Assembly: GCA_018303515.1 (NCBI GenBank)
Contig: JAGVXZ010000003.1
Span: 1-18,347 of the forward strand
Source: Candidatus Woesearchaeota archaeon
GTDB lineage: Archaea; Nanobdellota; Nanobdellia; SCGC-AAA011-G17; GW2011-AR18
Direction of reading: 5' to 3'
Length of the DNA stretch: 18,347 nt
Both the position numbers and the translations under genes were made by a program. Position 1 is the stretch's first letter, and the number at the start of each line of letters is the position of its first letter. The notes beneath the pieces are model-generated. The model saw nothing but the letters and a program-made list of their open reading frames with translations, had not been told where the DNA came from and ran no database searches. Of the stretch, positions 9,674 through 16,351 are shown one piece after another.

Positions 9674-9696
9674 ATCTCATTTAGTGAGATTTTTAA
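9672..9696 (+). terminator. Hairpin with T-run after secreted-protein operon
   Basis: A perfect 8-bp stem (AAATCTCA at 9672-9679, TGAGATTT at 9685-9692) with a 5-base loop overlaps the stop codon of the membrane-protein gene and runs into TTTT. It lies between convergent genes and could serve either strand. Archaeal termination depends mainly on T-runs, so the hairpin's contribution is inferred. Confidence 0.6.
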
Positions 9697-9725
9697 AATA
9701 TTTTCTTATTAGATTAAAAATAGAA

Positions 9726-10904
9726 TTAATGTAATTTGGGTTTGATTTTTAATGAGAAATAGCAAGGGATTAGCATTAAGGCAAACATTGTTAAATATGC
9801 AAATTTGTTTGGTAAAAAAATTAATATTGCTGCTATGCTAAATCTTCCTATGACCGCACCGAGATCTGTTGCCGTTGCATATAATGGATAATATTTCTCC
9901 TCTTCTTTAGGTTTAATCTGTTTGAAAAAAAAGGAATCTTGTAATGGTTCCAGGCATGCCATGAAAAAAGTTCCTAATATGAGTAAGAGCAGTTGAATGT
10001 AAATGTTTGGAATGAAGAAGATTAGTAGTGAAATTCCTGCTAATCCAAAATATCCTAATTTGAAAAAAAACTTAAAACCTAGTCTCTCTGAAAGTTTACC
10101 AATTTTATATTCTGCTATAATTAGTGGTACTGATGCAGCTGAAATAAATAGTGGAACTATCCAAGGACTTAATTTGTTGTGTATTATAAATAATGGTGCA
10201 TAAATATAAATTATTGGATACCATGCATAAATCCCTAATGACATTATAAATGGTAAGTGAATTTTTTTGTTTTTAAGAAAATCTTTAATATTTTTTAATG
10301 GTTTCTCATCAATTTTTATCCTATGCTTATTTAACTCTTTTATTTTAAGAGCAAAGAAAATTAATAATCCTAAAAAAAGTAAAATTGAGGATATAATAAA
10401 AACTGATTGCATTCCTAATTTAACTAAGAAAAATCCTCCAATTAATGGGCCTATAACCCAACCTAAGTTCATAGTGCTGTAAAGAAAACTCCATTCTCTA
10501 TTCAATTTATTATTTGGAATAGAGTCTCTGAATAGAATATCAAAACAGTTAATTCTGAAGACACCTAAGATTGTAACTAAGATTGTTAATCCTAAGAATA
10601 AGTAAAGGTTTCTGAATAAACCAATAAGAAAATAGGAAATGATTGCTGTAATTAAACAGAATTTTAATATTTTAACTTTATTATATTTTTCTATTATGGG
10701 GGTTACCATAAATATTAAAGATAAAGATAAAATTCCTAAAAAAGTTGCGATGAAACCGATTGTTGATGCTGATAATCTAAAACTATCCATATAAATTGAC
10801 CAGACAGTTTGTATTCCTGCAAATCCCAGTGAAGTAAAGAATGAAACAAGATAGAACTTCTTTCCTAAATATCTTCTTCTTCTTTTGAAATTAAGGTGAA
10901 ACAT
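9726..10904 (-). CDS. Major facilitator superfamily transporter
   Basis: The 392-residue product has about twelve hydrophobic helices in two halves, normal for the MFS. It has a basic N-terminus (KRRRR, residues 8-12) and a central charged loop near 190-215 separating the halves. The segment with GPLIGG around residue 157 fits the usual MFS helix 5 motif region, and an Asp/Arg-containing loop precedes it. The substrate cannot be told; drug or metabolite exporters are common among relatives of this length. A small frameshifted gene ends 19 bases upstream on the same strand, so the two may share a transcript. The gene is convergent with the membrane-protein gene across the hairpin terminator. 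Confidence 0.85.
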   Translation of the reverse strand: MFHLNFKRRRRYLGKKFYLVSFFTSLGFAGIQTVWSIYMDSFRLSASTIGFIATFLGILSLSLIFMVTPIIEKYNKVKILKFCLITAIISYFLIGLFRNLYLFLGLTILVTILGVFRINCFDILFRDSIPNNKLNREWSFLYSTMNLGWVIGPLIGGFFLVKLGMQSVFIISSILLFLGLLIFFALKIKELNKHRIKIDEKPLKNIKDFLKNKKIHLPFIMSLGIYAWYPIIYIYAPLFIIHNKLSPWIVPLFISAASVPLIIAEYKIGKLSERLGFKFFFKLGYFGLAGISLLIFFIPNIYIQLLLLILGTFFMACLEPLQDSFFFKQIKPKEEEKYYPLYATATDLGAVIGRFSIAAILIFLPNKFAYLTMFALMLIPCYFSLKIKPKLH

Positions 10905-10923
10905 TAGTTTGTTTTTCTTTATT

Positions 10924-11060
10924 CTATTTAAAAAGACTCTGTTTTAGTTTACCAACAAATTCCCATTGTTCCTTTAACTGATGTTGAATCTTATCAACTC
11001 TATTTTGTTCAGATCTATCTAATTTTCATCAACTTCATTTGTTGTAGATATTCTATACAT
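10924..11060 (-). CDS. Small helical protein gene split by a single-base frameshift
   Basis: Too short to be called automatically. An ATG at 11060 follows a near-ideal archaeal Shine-Dalgarno sequence (GAGGAGTGAT, 11065-11074). It reads MYRISTTNEVDEN and then stops at 11019-11021. The +1 frame continues without stops as LDRSEQNRVDKIQHQLKEQW and on to LKQSLFK, ending at 10924. Adding one A to the run of four A at 11023-11026 joins both parts into a 45-residue, amphipathic, mostly helical protein. The reading is coherent and looks coding. The gene lies between tRNA-Leu and the MFS transporter, on their strand. It may be a read error, a decayed gene, or a short leader peptide of 13 residues. Function unknown. 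Confidence 0.55.
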
Positions 11061-11064
11061 TTCT

Positions 11065-11074
11065 ATCACTCCTC
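11065..11074 (-). promoter_or_regulatory. Strong Shine-Dalgarno sequence
   Basis: GAGGAGTGAT on the minus strand, four bases before the ATG at 11060, closely matches the consensus complementary to the archaeal 16S 3' end. It is unusually strong for this window, where many genes look leaderless. It is the best evidence that the small gene here is translated. Confidence 0.6.
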
Positions 11075-11138
11075 TTTTTTGATTTTTTCGTTTTTCTGAA
11101 AACTGGAAATATAGACAGATATTAAATTAATAGTAAGA

Positions 11139-11269
11139 TGTGGGAGACAGGGTTCGAACCTGCGTAGACACTAAGCCACTGGGTGTCTTCCAGTCATTGC
11201 AATGATGCTCTTCACACCCTTGTTTGAAAGTCCTAAGCCCAGCCCGTTTGACCACTCCGGCACTCCCAC
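11139..11269 (-). tRNA. tRNA-Leu (anticodon UAG) with intron
   Basis: The 7-bp acceptor stem is GTGGGAG/CTCCCAC with discriminator A at 11139; CCA is not encoded. The D arm has a CCG/CGG stem and AGTGGTCAAA-type loop as in Leu tRNAs. The anticodon stem is CTGGG (11242-11238) with CCCAG (11183-11179), and the spliced loop is CTTAGGA, giving anticodon TAG at 11235-11233. The variable arm is long (type II) and the T arm is GCAGG-TTCGAAC-CCTGT. Removing the 47-base insert leaves an 84-base tRNA. The type II arm, discriminator A and TAG anticodon agree on leucine, reading CUN codons. Confidence 0.93.
11185..11231 (-). other. tRNA-Leu intron at canonical position 37/38
   Basis: The 47-base insert separates G37 (11232) from A38 (11184). 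The candidate three-base bulges GGA and ACA flank a short helix of CTT with AAG, a somewhat relaxed bulge-helix-bulge for the archaeal splicing endonuclease, which is encoded at 17292-17840. The exact ends are inferred from restoring a normal anticodon loop. Confidence 0.8.
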
Positions 11270-11296
11270 ATATATTTAAGAGGGACATAAAATCTG

Positions 11297-11304
11297 TTTT
11301 TATA
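11297..11304 (-). promoter_or_regulatory. TATA box for tRNA-Leu
   Basis: TATAAAAA on the minus strand is centred about 31 bases before the tRNA 5' end, which would give a leader of a few bases removed by RNase P. It sits just downstream of the stop codon of the LamG surface-protein gene. Confidence 0.55.
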
Positions 11305-11312
11305 GGTTTTGG

Positions 11313-13823
11313 TTAGTAAATTTTGAATTTATATCTAGGTTTATGTCTTGCGTGAACATCTCTTTCTCTAGTAACAGAATCAATTATCTCCTGAATTTTA
11401 TTTCTCATTAATTTAGGTTTTATATTTTTTACGGGAGTATATTTTAAAGTTGTAATTATGAATATGATTCCTAAAGTTGTTGTTATTAATATTAATGAAA
11501 GTTTAAATTTAATTGGAATTTGTATATTTGTAACTTCTGTTTCTTTTCCAATAGGTTTTTCTCTGATTTTTATTGTTTGAATCTCCTCTTGAATTTGTGT
11601 TGTACCATGATTATTTGTAATGGGTTTAGATTCTTTTTTTATTTGGTTTGTATTTATTGGATCTTTTTGTTCACTAATGAGAATCCCTTTTTGTGAACCT
11701 CCTGTTTCTTTGCTAGAACTTGATGATGATGAACTTGTTTGTTCTGGGGTTTCTTTAATTTTTTCTTTAGTTTCAATTGTAAATTTTGATTCTGACATAT
11801 TAATTTTATTTAATGAATTATTTATATAAACTTTTATATTATTCTCTCCTTCTTTTCCTGTTATTGTTGTGTTACTTAAACAATTGAAAGTTGTGTTTAT
11901 ATTTTCTAAATTATACCAACAAGAATCAATTGAGGATACAAGGTCTTCTATAGAAATTTCAAGTTTTATTTCTTTGTTATTGTGTGTGCTCCCATCTTTT
12001 GGATTTAAAATAGTTATTAATGGAGGATTGGTTGTAATTTCTTCTATATTAATTATATAGCTATCCAAAGATGGTGTTAATGACCTTGTATCCCCTAAAT
12101 ATAATTCAAATTGCATACATTGTTCTGTAGCATTATCTAAAAAAAAGATGTTCTCTTCTTTTGTTGCATTTTGAAATTCTTTTGATTCTATTTCATCACA
12201 ATTACCTGATTTGGATTTTAATGTTGAATCTTTTAATTCTCCTTTAAATTCAATACTTTTCCATTTGAAATTGCTTAAGTTTATGTAATCTAATGAACTG
12301 TGGATTACACTTTGATAATTTGCTTTTTGATAAATAAAATGTTGTGATTCTTCATATAATTCTTTTATTTCTTCTTCACTTAAAGTTCTATTGAATATTT
12401 GTAATTCGTCTATTGTTCCATTAAAAAAATGTTCTGGATTAGTGGGATTTCTTGCTCCAATAACTGCATCTCCCTTTGTATCTGTACAATAATCATTTAT
12501 GAGACTTGTATCTGCTATAAGAGTAGAAGTTTCAGCACCATCAATAAATAGTCTCACATTTTCAGAAGCAGGTGAAGTGTAATATAAAGCTACAAAATGG
12601 TGCCAAACATTATCATTAACTAACGCATTTGATTTAGTTGAAATAACATTTATACCATTACATTTGTAGATATTACCTACTAATTTTTTAGTGGCATCAA
12701 CTTCTATATCCCATTGATAAGTAGAACCACCGCCATATTTACCTAGGAGGATATTTCTTTGGGCACTGTTATTTGTTTTAGATTTAAACCAACCACTAAT
12801 AGAAAAATAATTGTTACTAAAATGAAGACTACTTGAGCTATTTGTAATTGTTATGGAATCATCAATACCATCAAATTCAATTCCACCGTTTAATTTACCT
12901 TCTTCTGTAAAGAATGCTCCAATATCAGCGTCGTTGTTTTTATTGTTATTATAATTTTGAATTTCTTTGGAATATTCTTCCATTTTGAAAGTTGCTTTTG
13001 GATCTAAATAGTTTTCATTACAGGATTCGGAATTATTTATTGTTTGAATTTCTTCTATTGTTAATGATTTGTTCCATGCTTGCAAGCATTGCATTTTCCC
13101 TTTGAAATATTGAGTGTTTCCTCCATTTTTTCCGATAAGAAAGTCTTTACCTTCTCCTTCAAAATGTTCTCCTATGAAATCTTCTTCACCAATCTTTAAT
13201 CCTGATTGATAATATGTTACCATATCATTGTTGAAATCAAAAGCACAAGCAATATTGAACCATTGATTATTTTCTTTCAATGTTAGTGGTTTTCCAATTT
13301 GTGTACTGATTCCTACTTCATTTATAGAATAGCAATATAACTTTGATCTGTATATTGACATTCTAACATGAAAAACTCCATTTTTTCTTACTAAAATCCA
13401 ATCTTCTTGTGCGTCTTCTACCGCTTTCAAGTTTATCCATGCACTTAAAGTAATTTCAGTTTCTCCAGAAAAGTTTAAACTTGGGTTTATTTCTGAGATA
13501 AATAAATAATCATCAATACCATCAAATTCTAAGCAAGTATTTCCAAATTTACAATCTGTACTTTTACTTGGAGAATTAGTTTTAATTTGATTGTTAAAAA
13601 CTGAAACATCTTTGAAAACATTTTCTTCGTCATCAAAAGTAAAAATTAATTTAGCATCACTTTCTTTCTGTAATTCACCTTCTTCTAAAATTGTTTGATT
13701 ATGTGTACCTTTCCATTCTGCTATTTCGAAATCGGAAGCACTTACAAAGGTAAATACTAAGAGAATGATCAGAATACCACCTGGTAGGATCTTTCTATTC
13801 TTCTTTGTGTTTAGTGTTTCCAT
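11313..13823 (-). CDS. Membrane-anchored surface protein with two LamG domains
   Basis: The 836-residue product has a signal peptide at 1-30. Two concanavalin A-like (LamG/laminin G) domains follow at about 57-265 and 275-495, each with the LEFDGIDD or IEFDGIDD motif (residues 98-105 and 315-322) and the end pattern W/F-N-x-SLT/TLSEEEI. A further beta-rich part spans 500-595, and an Ig-like segment starting ITILNPKDGS spans 603-685. A Ser-rich linker (696-704) leads through a polar stretch to one membrane helix at about 773-793 and a basic cytoplasmic tail of some 40 residues. Many N-x-S/T sites suggest glycosylation. LamG domains usually bind glycans or proteins, so a role in adhesion to a host or surface is likely but inferred. 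Its codon use resembles its neighbours. Confidence 0.85.
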   Translation of the reverse strand: METLNTKKNRKILPGGILIILLVFTFVSASDFEIAEWKGTHNQTILEEGELQKESDAKLIFTFDDEENVFKDVSVFNNQIKTNSPSKSTDCKFGNTCLEFDGIDDYLFISEINPSLNFSGETEITLSAWINLKAVEDAQEDWILVRKNGVFHVRMSIYRSKLYCYSINEVGISTQIGKPLTLKENNQWFNIACAFDFNNDMVTYYQSGLKIGEEDFIGEHFEGEGKDFLIGKNGGNTQYFKGKMQCLQAWNKSLTIEEIQTINNSESCNENYLDPKATFKMEEYSKEIQNYNNNKNNDADIGAFFTEEGKLNGGIEFDGIDDSITITNSSSSLHFSNNYFSISGWFKSKTNNSAQRNILLGKYGGGSTYQWDIEVDATKKLVGNIYKCNGINVISTKSNALVNDNVWHHFVALYYTSPASENVRLFIDGAETSTLIADTSLINDYCTDTKGDAVIGARNPTNPEHFFNGTIDELQIFNRTLSEEEIKELYEESQHFIYQKANYQSVIHSSLDYINLSNFKWKSIEFKGELKDSTLKSKSGNCDEIESKEFQNATKEENIFFLDNATEQCMQFELYLGDTRSLTPSLDSYIINIEEITTNPPLITILNPKDGSTHNNKEIKLEISIEDLVSSIDSCWYNLENINTTFNCLSNTTITGKEGENNIKVYINNSLNKINMSESKFTIETKEKIKETPEQTSSSSSSSSKETGGSQKGILISEQKDPINTNQIKKESKPITNNHGTTQIQEEIQTIKIREKPIGKETEVTNIQIPIKFKLSLILITTTLGIIFIITTLKYTPVKNIKPKLMRNKIQEIIDSVTRERDVHARHKPRYKFKIY

Positions 13824-13839
13824 TTTTCGTAGCTCTCGC

Positions 13840-13855
13840 TAAGTAAAGTTACTTA
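13840..13855. promoter_or_regulatory. Inverted repeat upstream of LamG gene, possible operator
   Basis: TAAGTAA-AG-TTACTTA is a perfect 7-bp inverted repeat with a 2-base spacer, 17-32 bases before the LamG start codon, where a start site or TATA region would lie. Its right part AAGTTACT recurs at 14141-14148, just before the winged-helix regulator gene. A role as binding site for that regulator is speculation from position. Confidence 0.35.
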
Positions 13856-13912
13856 CATAATTTTTGAGAGAGGGATCTAATTAGTTGATTAAAGTGTAAT
13901 TTCTAGTTGGGG

Positions 13913-14131
13913 TTATTCTCTCGGTTTTTTTCTTTTTTCCCAGTAATGTAATTTACAGTTACCAATAGCTCTTACGTGAATTTTTCCTTCACCTACTAAT
14001 TTTTGTAATGCCATTGCTGCAGTTATTCTGGAAACTTTTGTTTGGTCTGCGAGTTCTTGAATTGTTAACCCAGTGTTGTCACCTTGTAATATCTCTTCTA
14101 TTTTGGTTATAGTTTCTTCTAACTTTGACAT
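13913..14131 (-). CDS. Small winged-helix DNA-binding protein
   Basis: The 72-residue product is one winged helix-turn-helix. A first helix (residues 3-16) is followed by LTIQELADQTKVS (22-34) and RITAAMALQKLVGEGKI (35-51) as the helix-turn-helix, then a basic beta-wing ending in HYW and a basic tail. The fold is that of small archaeal transcription regulators; the target is unknown. It lies 89 bases before the LamG surface-protein gene on the same strand, with related sequence upstream of both. A TATA box 26 bases before its ATG points to a leaderless message. It could also be a chromatin-type or housekeeping wHTH protein. Confidence 0.75.
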   Translation of the reverse strand: MSKLEETITKIEEILQGDNTGLTIQELADQTKVSRITAAMALQKLVGEGKIHVRAIGNCKLHYWEKRKKPRE

Positions 14132-14153
14132 AACCTTTTTAAGTTACTATTAG

Positions 14154-14161
14154 TATATAAA
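14154..14161 (-). promoter_or_regulatory. TATA box for winged-helix gene
   Basis: TTTATATA on the minus strand is centred about 26 bases before the ATG at 14131, so transcription should begin at or next to the start codon. A second TATA-like match (TTTATATAC, minus strand) lies at 14181-14189. Confidence 0.6.
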
Positions 14162-14225
14162 TCTTGTGCTTGTCATTAGTGTATATAAAGTTGTGTAAAA
14201 GAATGTTGAATTTGAAATTTTTTAT

Positions 14226-14603
14226 TTATTCTTCTAGAATTCCGTTAATTGATCCTTCTTGACCTGGTCTAGATGTAATCTTTACCTTTCCTATTTTTGT
14301 TTCAACTATGGTACCTTTGGTAAGAATATTTCTTCTAACGTAATGTCTATTTGCAGTATTCTCTAGAACTTTAATAATCTCTGATTTTTGAAATTTTTTT
14401 GTTTTTTGATTTTGGACATTAATTATATTAGTAGATAATAAAGATAATTTATTATCACCACCGTGTGTTCTTTTTTCTTTTACTCTTTGTTTATCTATTT
14501 TTGTTAATGCCGGAATTCCAGCTAGTTGTTTAAGTTTTTTAGTGATTTTATGATATCTACCACCTGATGGTTTTTTCTTTGATCTTTGTTGTGATCTTGC
14601 CAT
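14226..14603 (-). CDS. rps8e: Small ribosomal subunit protein eS8
   Basis: The 125-residue product has the usual archaeal S8e length and layout. The very basic N-terminus (MARSQQRSKKKPSGGRYH) is followed by the conserved THGGDNKLSLL region near residue 46, and the TANRHYVRRNILTKGTIVET segment at about 83-102, and it ends with a GKVKITSRPGQEGSINGIL-type tail. It binds 16S rRNA in the 30S body. eS8 is found in archaea and eukaryotes and not bacteria, which supports the archaeal assignment. The gene has its own TATA box and appears leaderless. Confidence 0.95.
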   Translation of the reverse strand: MARSQQRSKKKPSGGRYHKITKKLKQLAGIPALTKIDKQRVKEKRTHGGDNKLSLLSTNIINVQNQKTKKFQKSEIIKVLENTANRHYVRRNILTKGTIVETKIGKVKITSRPGQEGSINGILEE

Positions 14604-14624
14604 TATTTTTTGAGTCTTAATTGA

Positions 14625-14632
14625 TTTTAAAT
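14625..14632 (-). promoter_or_regulatory. TATA box for eS8 gene
   Basis: ATTTAAAA on the minus strand is centred about 26 bases before the eS8 ATG at 14603, which fits a leaderless transcript. Confidence 0.55.
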
Positions 14633-14682
14633 AGTTTTTGGTAATAGTTTTATTTTAAGATCGTTGGTAGATACTAGCAAAG

Positions 14683-14690
14683 TTTAAATA
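14683..14690 (+). promoter_or_regulatory. TATA box for Sm-like/eL37 operon
   Basis: TTTAAATA on the plus strand would start transcription near 14712, giving a short leader that contains GGGGGTT (14721-14727) as a Shine-Dalgarno sequence before the ATG at 14736. It is divergent from the eS8 promoter. Confidence 0.5.
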
Positions 14691-14735
14691 AGACTATTAT
14701 TAGTTCAAAATTACCTTTATGGGGGTTAGAGAAAT

Positions 14736-14963
14736 ATGAACGAAGTTTTAAGACCTTTGGATACATTGAATGGGGCGAGAAATAAGTCTGTTCTTGTAGA
14801 ATTAAAAAATGGGAGACAGTATGTTGGTAAGTTGAGATCATTTGATATTCATGTTAATACCGTTTTAGAAGAATGTGAAGAAAAAGTCGATGGGGAGTTA
14901 AAAAGAAAGATTGGTACCACTTTTATTAGAGGTGATACAATTTTATTTATTTCTGTAAATTAA
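14736..14963 (+). CDS. Sm-like archaeal RNA-binding protein (SmAP/Lsm)
   Basis: The 75-residue product is a single Sm fold. The Sm1 motif is at about residues 17-47 (VELKNGRQYVGKLRSFDIHV then NTVLEE) and the Sm2 motif at about 61-74 (GTTFIRGDTILFIS). Family members form six- or seven-membered rings that bind U-rich RNA. The gene is one base ahead of eL37, an arrangement common in archaea, and the two should be cotranscribed. The ATG at 14719 upstream reads only six codons before a stop and is not the start. Confidence 0.93.
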   Translation: MNEVLRPLDTLNGARNKSVLVELKNGRQYVGKLRSFDIHVNTVLEECEEKVDGELKRKIGTTFIRGDTILFISVN

Positions 14964-14964
14964 G

Positions 14965-15132
14965 ATGGTAAAGGGAACACCCTCTATGGGTAAGAAGTCT
15001 GGAAAGAGAAATAACTTAAGATGTAGAAGGTGTGGAAGTCCCAGTTATCATAAAATTAATTCGATTTGTAGTTCTTGTGGATTTGGTAGGACTGCGAAGC
15101 TAAGGTCGTATGCTTGGCAAAGAAAGAAGTAA
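14965..15132 (+). CDS. rpl37e: Large ribosomal subunit protein eL37
   Basis: This 55-residue gene is short and easily missed. It begins MVKGTPSMGKKSGK and contains a zinc ribbon with Cys20-x2-Cys23 and Cys35-x2-Cys38, followed by GFGRTAKLRSYAWQRKK. Length, KGTPSMG start and Cys spacing match archaeal L37e, which sits in the 50S subunit. It begins one base after the Sm-like stop codon, as expected for this conserved pair. Confidence 0.95.
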   Translation: MVKGTPSMGKKSGKRNNLRCRRCGSPSYHKINSICSSCGFGRTAKLRSYAWQRKK

Positions 15133-15151
15133 TTTGTTAAGGGTGGATTTT

Positions 15152-15168
15152 AATTCTTGAGAATTTTG
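15152..15168 (+). terminator. Weak hairpin and T-run after eL37
   Basis: AATTC-TTGA-GAATT followed by TTTG lies 20 bases after the eL37 stop. The stem has only five AT-rich pairs, so termination here is a guess supported mainly by the new promoter that follows. Confidence 0.3.
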
Positions 15169-15201
15169 AACTCATACATAGGTTGTGGACTAATAGGTAT
15201 A

Positions 15202-15233
15202 TTTATAAAGTTAATAAGTCTGTTGTATATAAG
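15202..15233 (+). promoter_or_regulatory. Tandem TATA boxes for the small-ORF/TFB operon
   Basis: TTTATAAA (15202-15209) and TATATAAG (15226-15233) both precede the ATG at 15264. The first predicts a start near 15231 and a leader of about 33 bases carrying GGTGGTGA (15253-15260) as a Shine-Dalgarno sequence. The second would start almost at that site. Confidence 0.45.
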
Positions 15234-15263
15234 CTTTTTTGTGAGGCTTTGCGGTGGTGACAG

Positions 15264-15437
15264 ATGGAATATGGGATAGATCTGGGTTACGTGGTTAATG
15301 TTGATGAAAATGAATTACCTAAAAAGGATTATGAAACGTTTCTATCTAATAGTGCAAGAATGAAATTACCTGAAGAAGATTTGGGAATTCTAAGTTTATT
15401 ATATGATTTGAGGAAGAAGGAGTGTATTGAAGAATGA
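15264..15437 (+). CDS. 57-residue protein of unknown function, coupled to TFB
   Basis: Too short for automatic calling, but well supported. A Shine-Dalgarno sequence (GGTGGTGA) lies three bases before the ATG. The frame has no stops, and its TGA overlaps the TFB start as ATGA, so translation is probably coupled. The product is acidic (MEYGIDLGYVVNVDENEL at the start, then KLPEEDLGILSLLYDLRKKE near the end) and probably forms a short beta hairpin plus helices. I recognise no family. Position suggests a link to transcription initiation, but nothing else does. In many archaea gar1 precedes tfb; this protein does not look like Gar1. Confidence 0.7.
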   Translation: MEYGIDLGYVVNVDENELPKKDYETFLSNSARMKLPEEDLGILSLLYDLRKKECIEE

Positions 15438-16351
15438 GACAAACAATGAAATGTCCTGAATGTGGTGGTTCTAATTTAAGAGTTCAAAAAGAGAAAGGTG
15501 AGGCTGTTTGTAGGGATTGTGGTTTAGTTATTGAAGATAAGATGATTGATTTTGGGCAGGAATGGAGAGAGTTTGATGAGTCTGATGAATCTAGTAAGAG
15601 AAGGACCGGTGCTCCAATGACTTATACTAAATATGATCAAGGTTTAGCTACTGATGTCGGTGCAAAGGGTGATATTTATCATCTTGGTGCAAAAGGTAAA
15701 AGTAAGTTCTTTAGATTAAGAAAATGGCAACATAGAATCTCAACTGCAATTGAAAGAAATTTGAAATTAGCTTTGGCAGAATTAAAAAGAGTTAGTTCAT
15801 ATTTAAAATTGCCTGAGGCTGTTAAGGAAGAAGCAGCAAGAATTTATACAATGGCTGTGCAAAAAGGTTTGGTTAGAGGAAGATCAATGGAATCTGTTGT
15901 TGCTGGTGCATTATATGCTTCATGTAGAAGGCACGAAGTTCCTAGGACTTTAGATGAATTATCAGAAGCTTCAGGAATTGATAAAAAAGAAGTTGGAAGA
16001 ACTTATAGATTTATAACAAGGGAATTGGGAATTAGAATTTTACCTTCAAATCCTGTTGATTATTTGCCAAGGTTTGTTAGTGCATTAAAATTAAGTGCAG
16101 AAACTCAATCTAAAGCAGTAGAAATTTTACAAAAAGCTAGAGATGCTGAGTTGACTTCAGGGAGAGGACCAACTGGGATTGCTGCTGCGTCATTATATGT
16201 AGCTGCTTTGATGAATAATGAAAAAAGAACTCAAAGAGAAGTTGCTGATGTGGCAGGGGTAACTGAAGTTACAATAAGAAATAGATATAAGGAATTGTTA
16301 AAAGAATTAGACTTGAAAGATAAAATAAAGAAAGGTATTGATGCTGATTAA
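15434..16351 (+). CDS. tfb: Transcription initiation factor TFB
   Basis: The 305-residue product has the normal TFB length. An N-terminal zinc ribbon has Cys7-x2-Cys10 and Cys26-x2-Cys29. A B-finger/linker region follows (about 40-100, with the FRLRKWQ segment near 92-98), then two cyclin-like repeats at about 110-200 and 205-300. The second holds the BRE-binding helix-turn-helix TQREVADVAGVTEVTIRNRY. TFB binds TBP-TATA-BRE complexes and recruits RNA polymerase. GGAGTG at 15419-15424, inside the upstream small gene, is a good Shine-Dalgarno sequence for the ATG at 15434. The stop overlaps that of the convergent RNase Z gene by three bases. Confidence 0.97.
   Translation: MRQTMKCPECGGSNLRVQKEKGEAVCRDCGLVIEDKMIDFGQEWREFDESDESSKRRTGAPMTYTKYDQGLATDVGAKGDIYHLGAKGKSKFFRLRKWQHRISTAIERNLKLALAELKRVSSYLKLPEAVKEEAARIYTMAVQKGLVRGRSMESVVAGALYASCRRHEVPRTLDELSEASGIDKKEVGRTYRFITRELGIRILPSNPVDYLPRFVSALKLSAETQSKAVEILQKARDAELTSGRGPTGIAAASLYVAALMNNEKRTQREVADVAGVTEVTIRNRYKELLKELDLKDKIKKGIDAD

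Noticed and set aside
11695..11740. Repeat of Ser codons in the LamG gene as a possible microsatellite switch
   Set aside because: The Ser codons are mixed and only nine residues long, so slippage-based phase variation is unlikely.
14719..14739. ATG with six codons just before the Sm-like gene
   Set aside because: Ends in a stop that overlaps the true start; the region is better read as leader with Shine-Dalgarno sequence.
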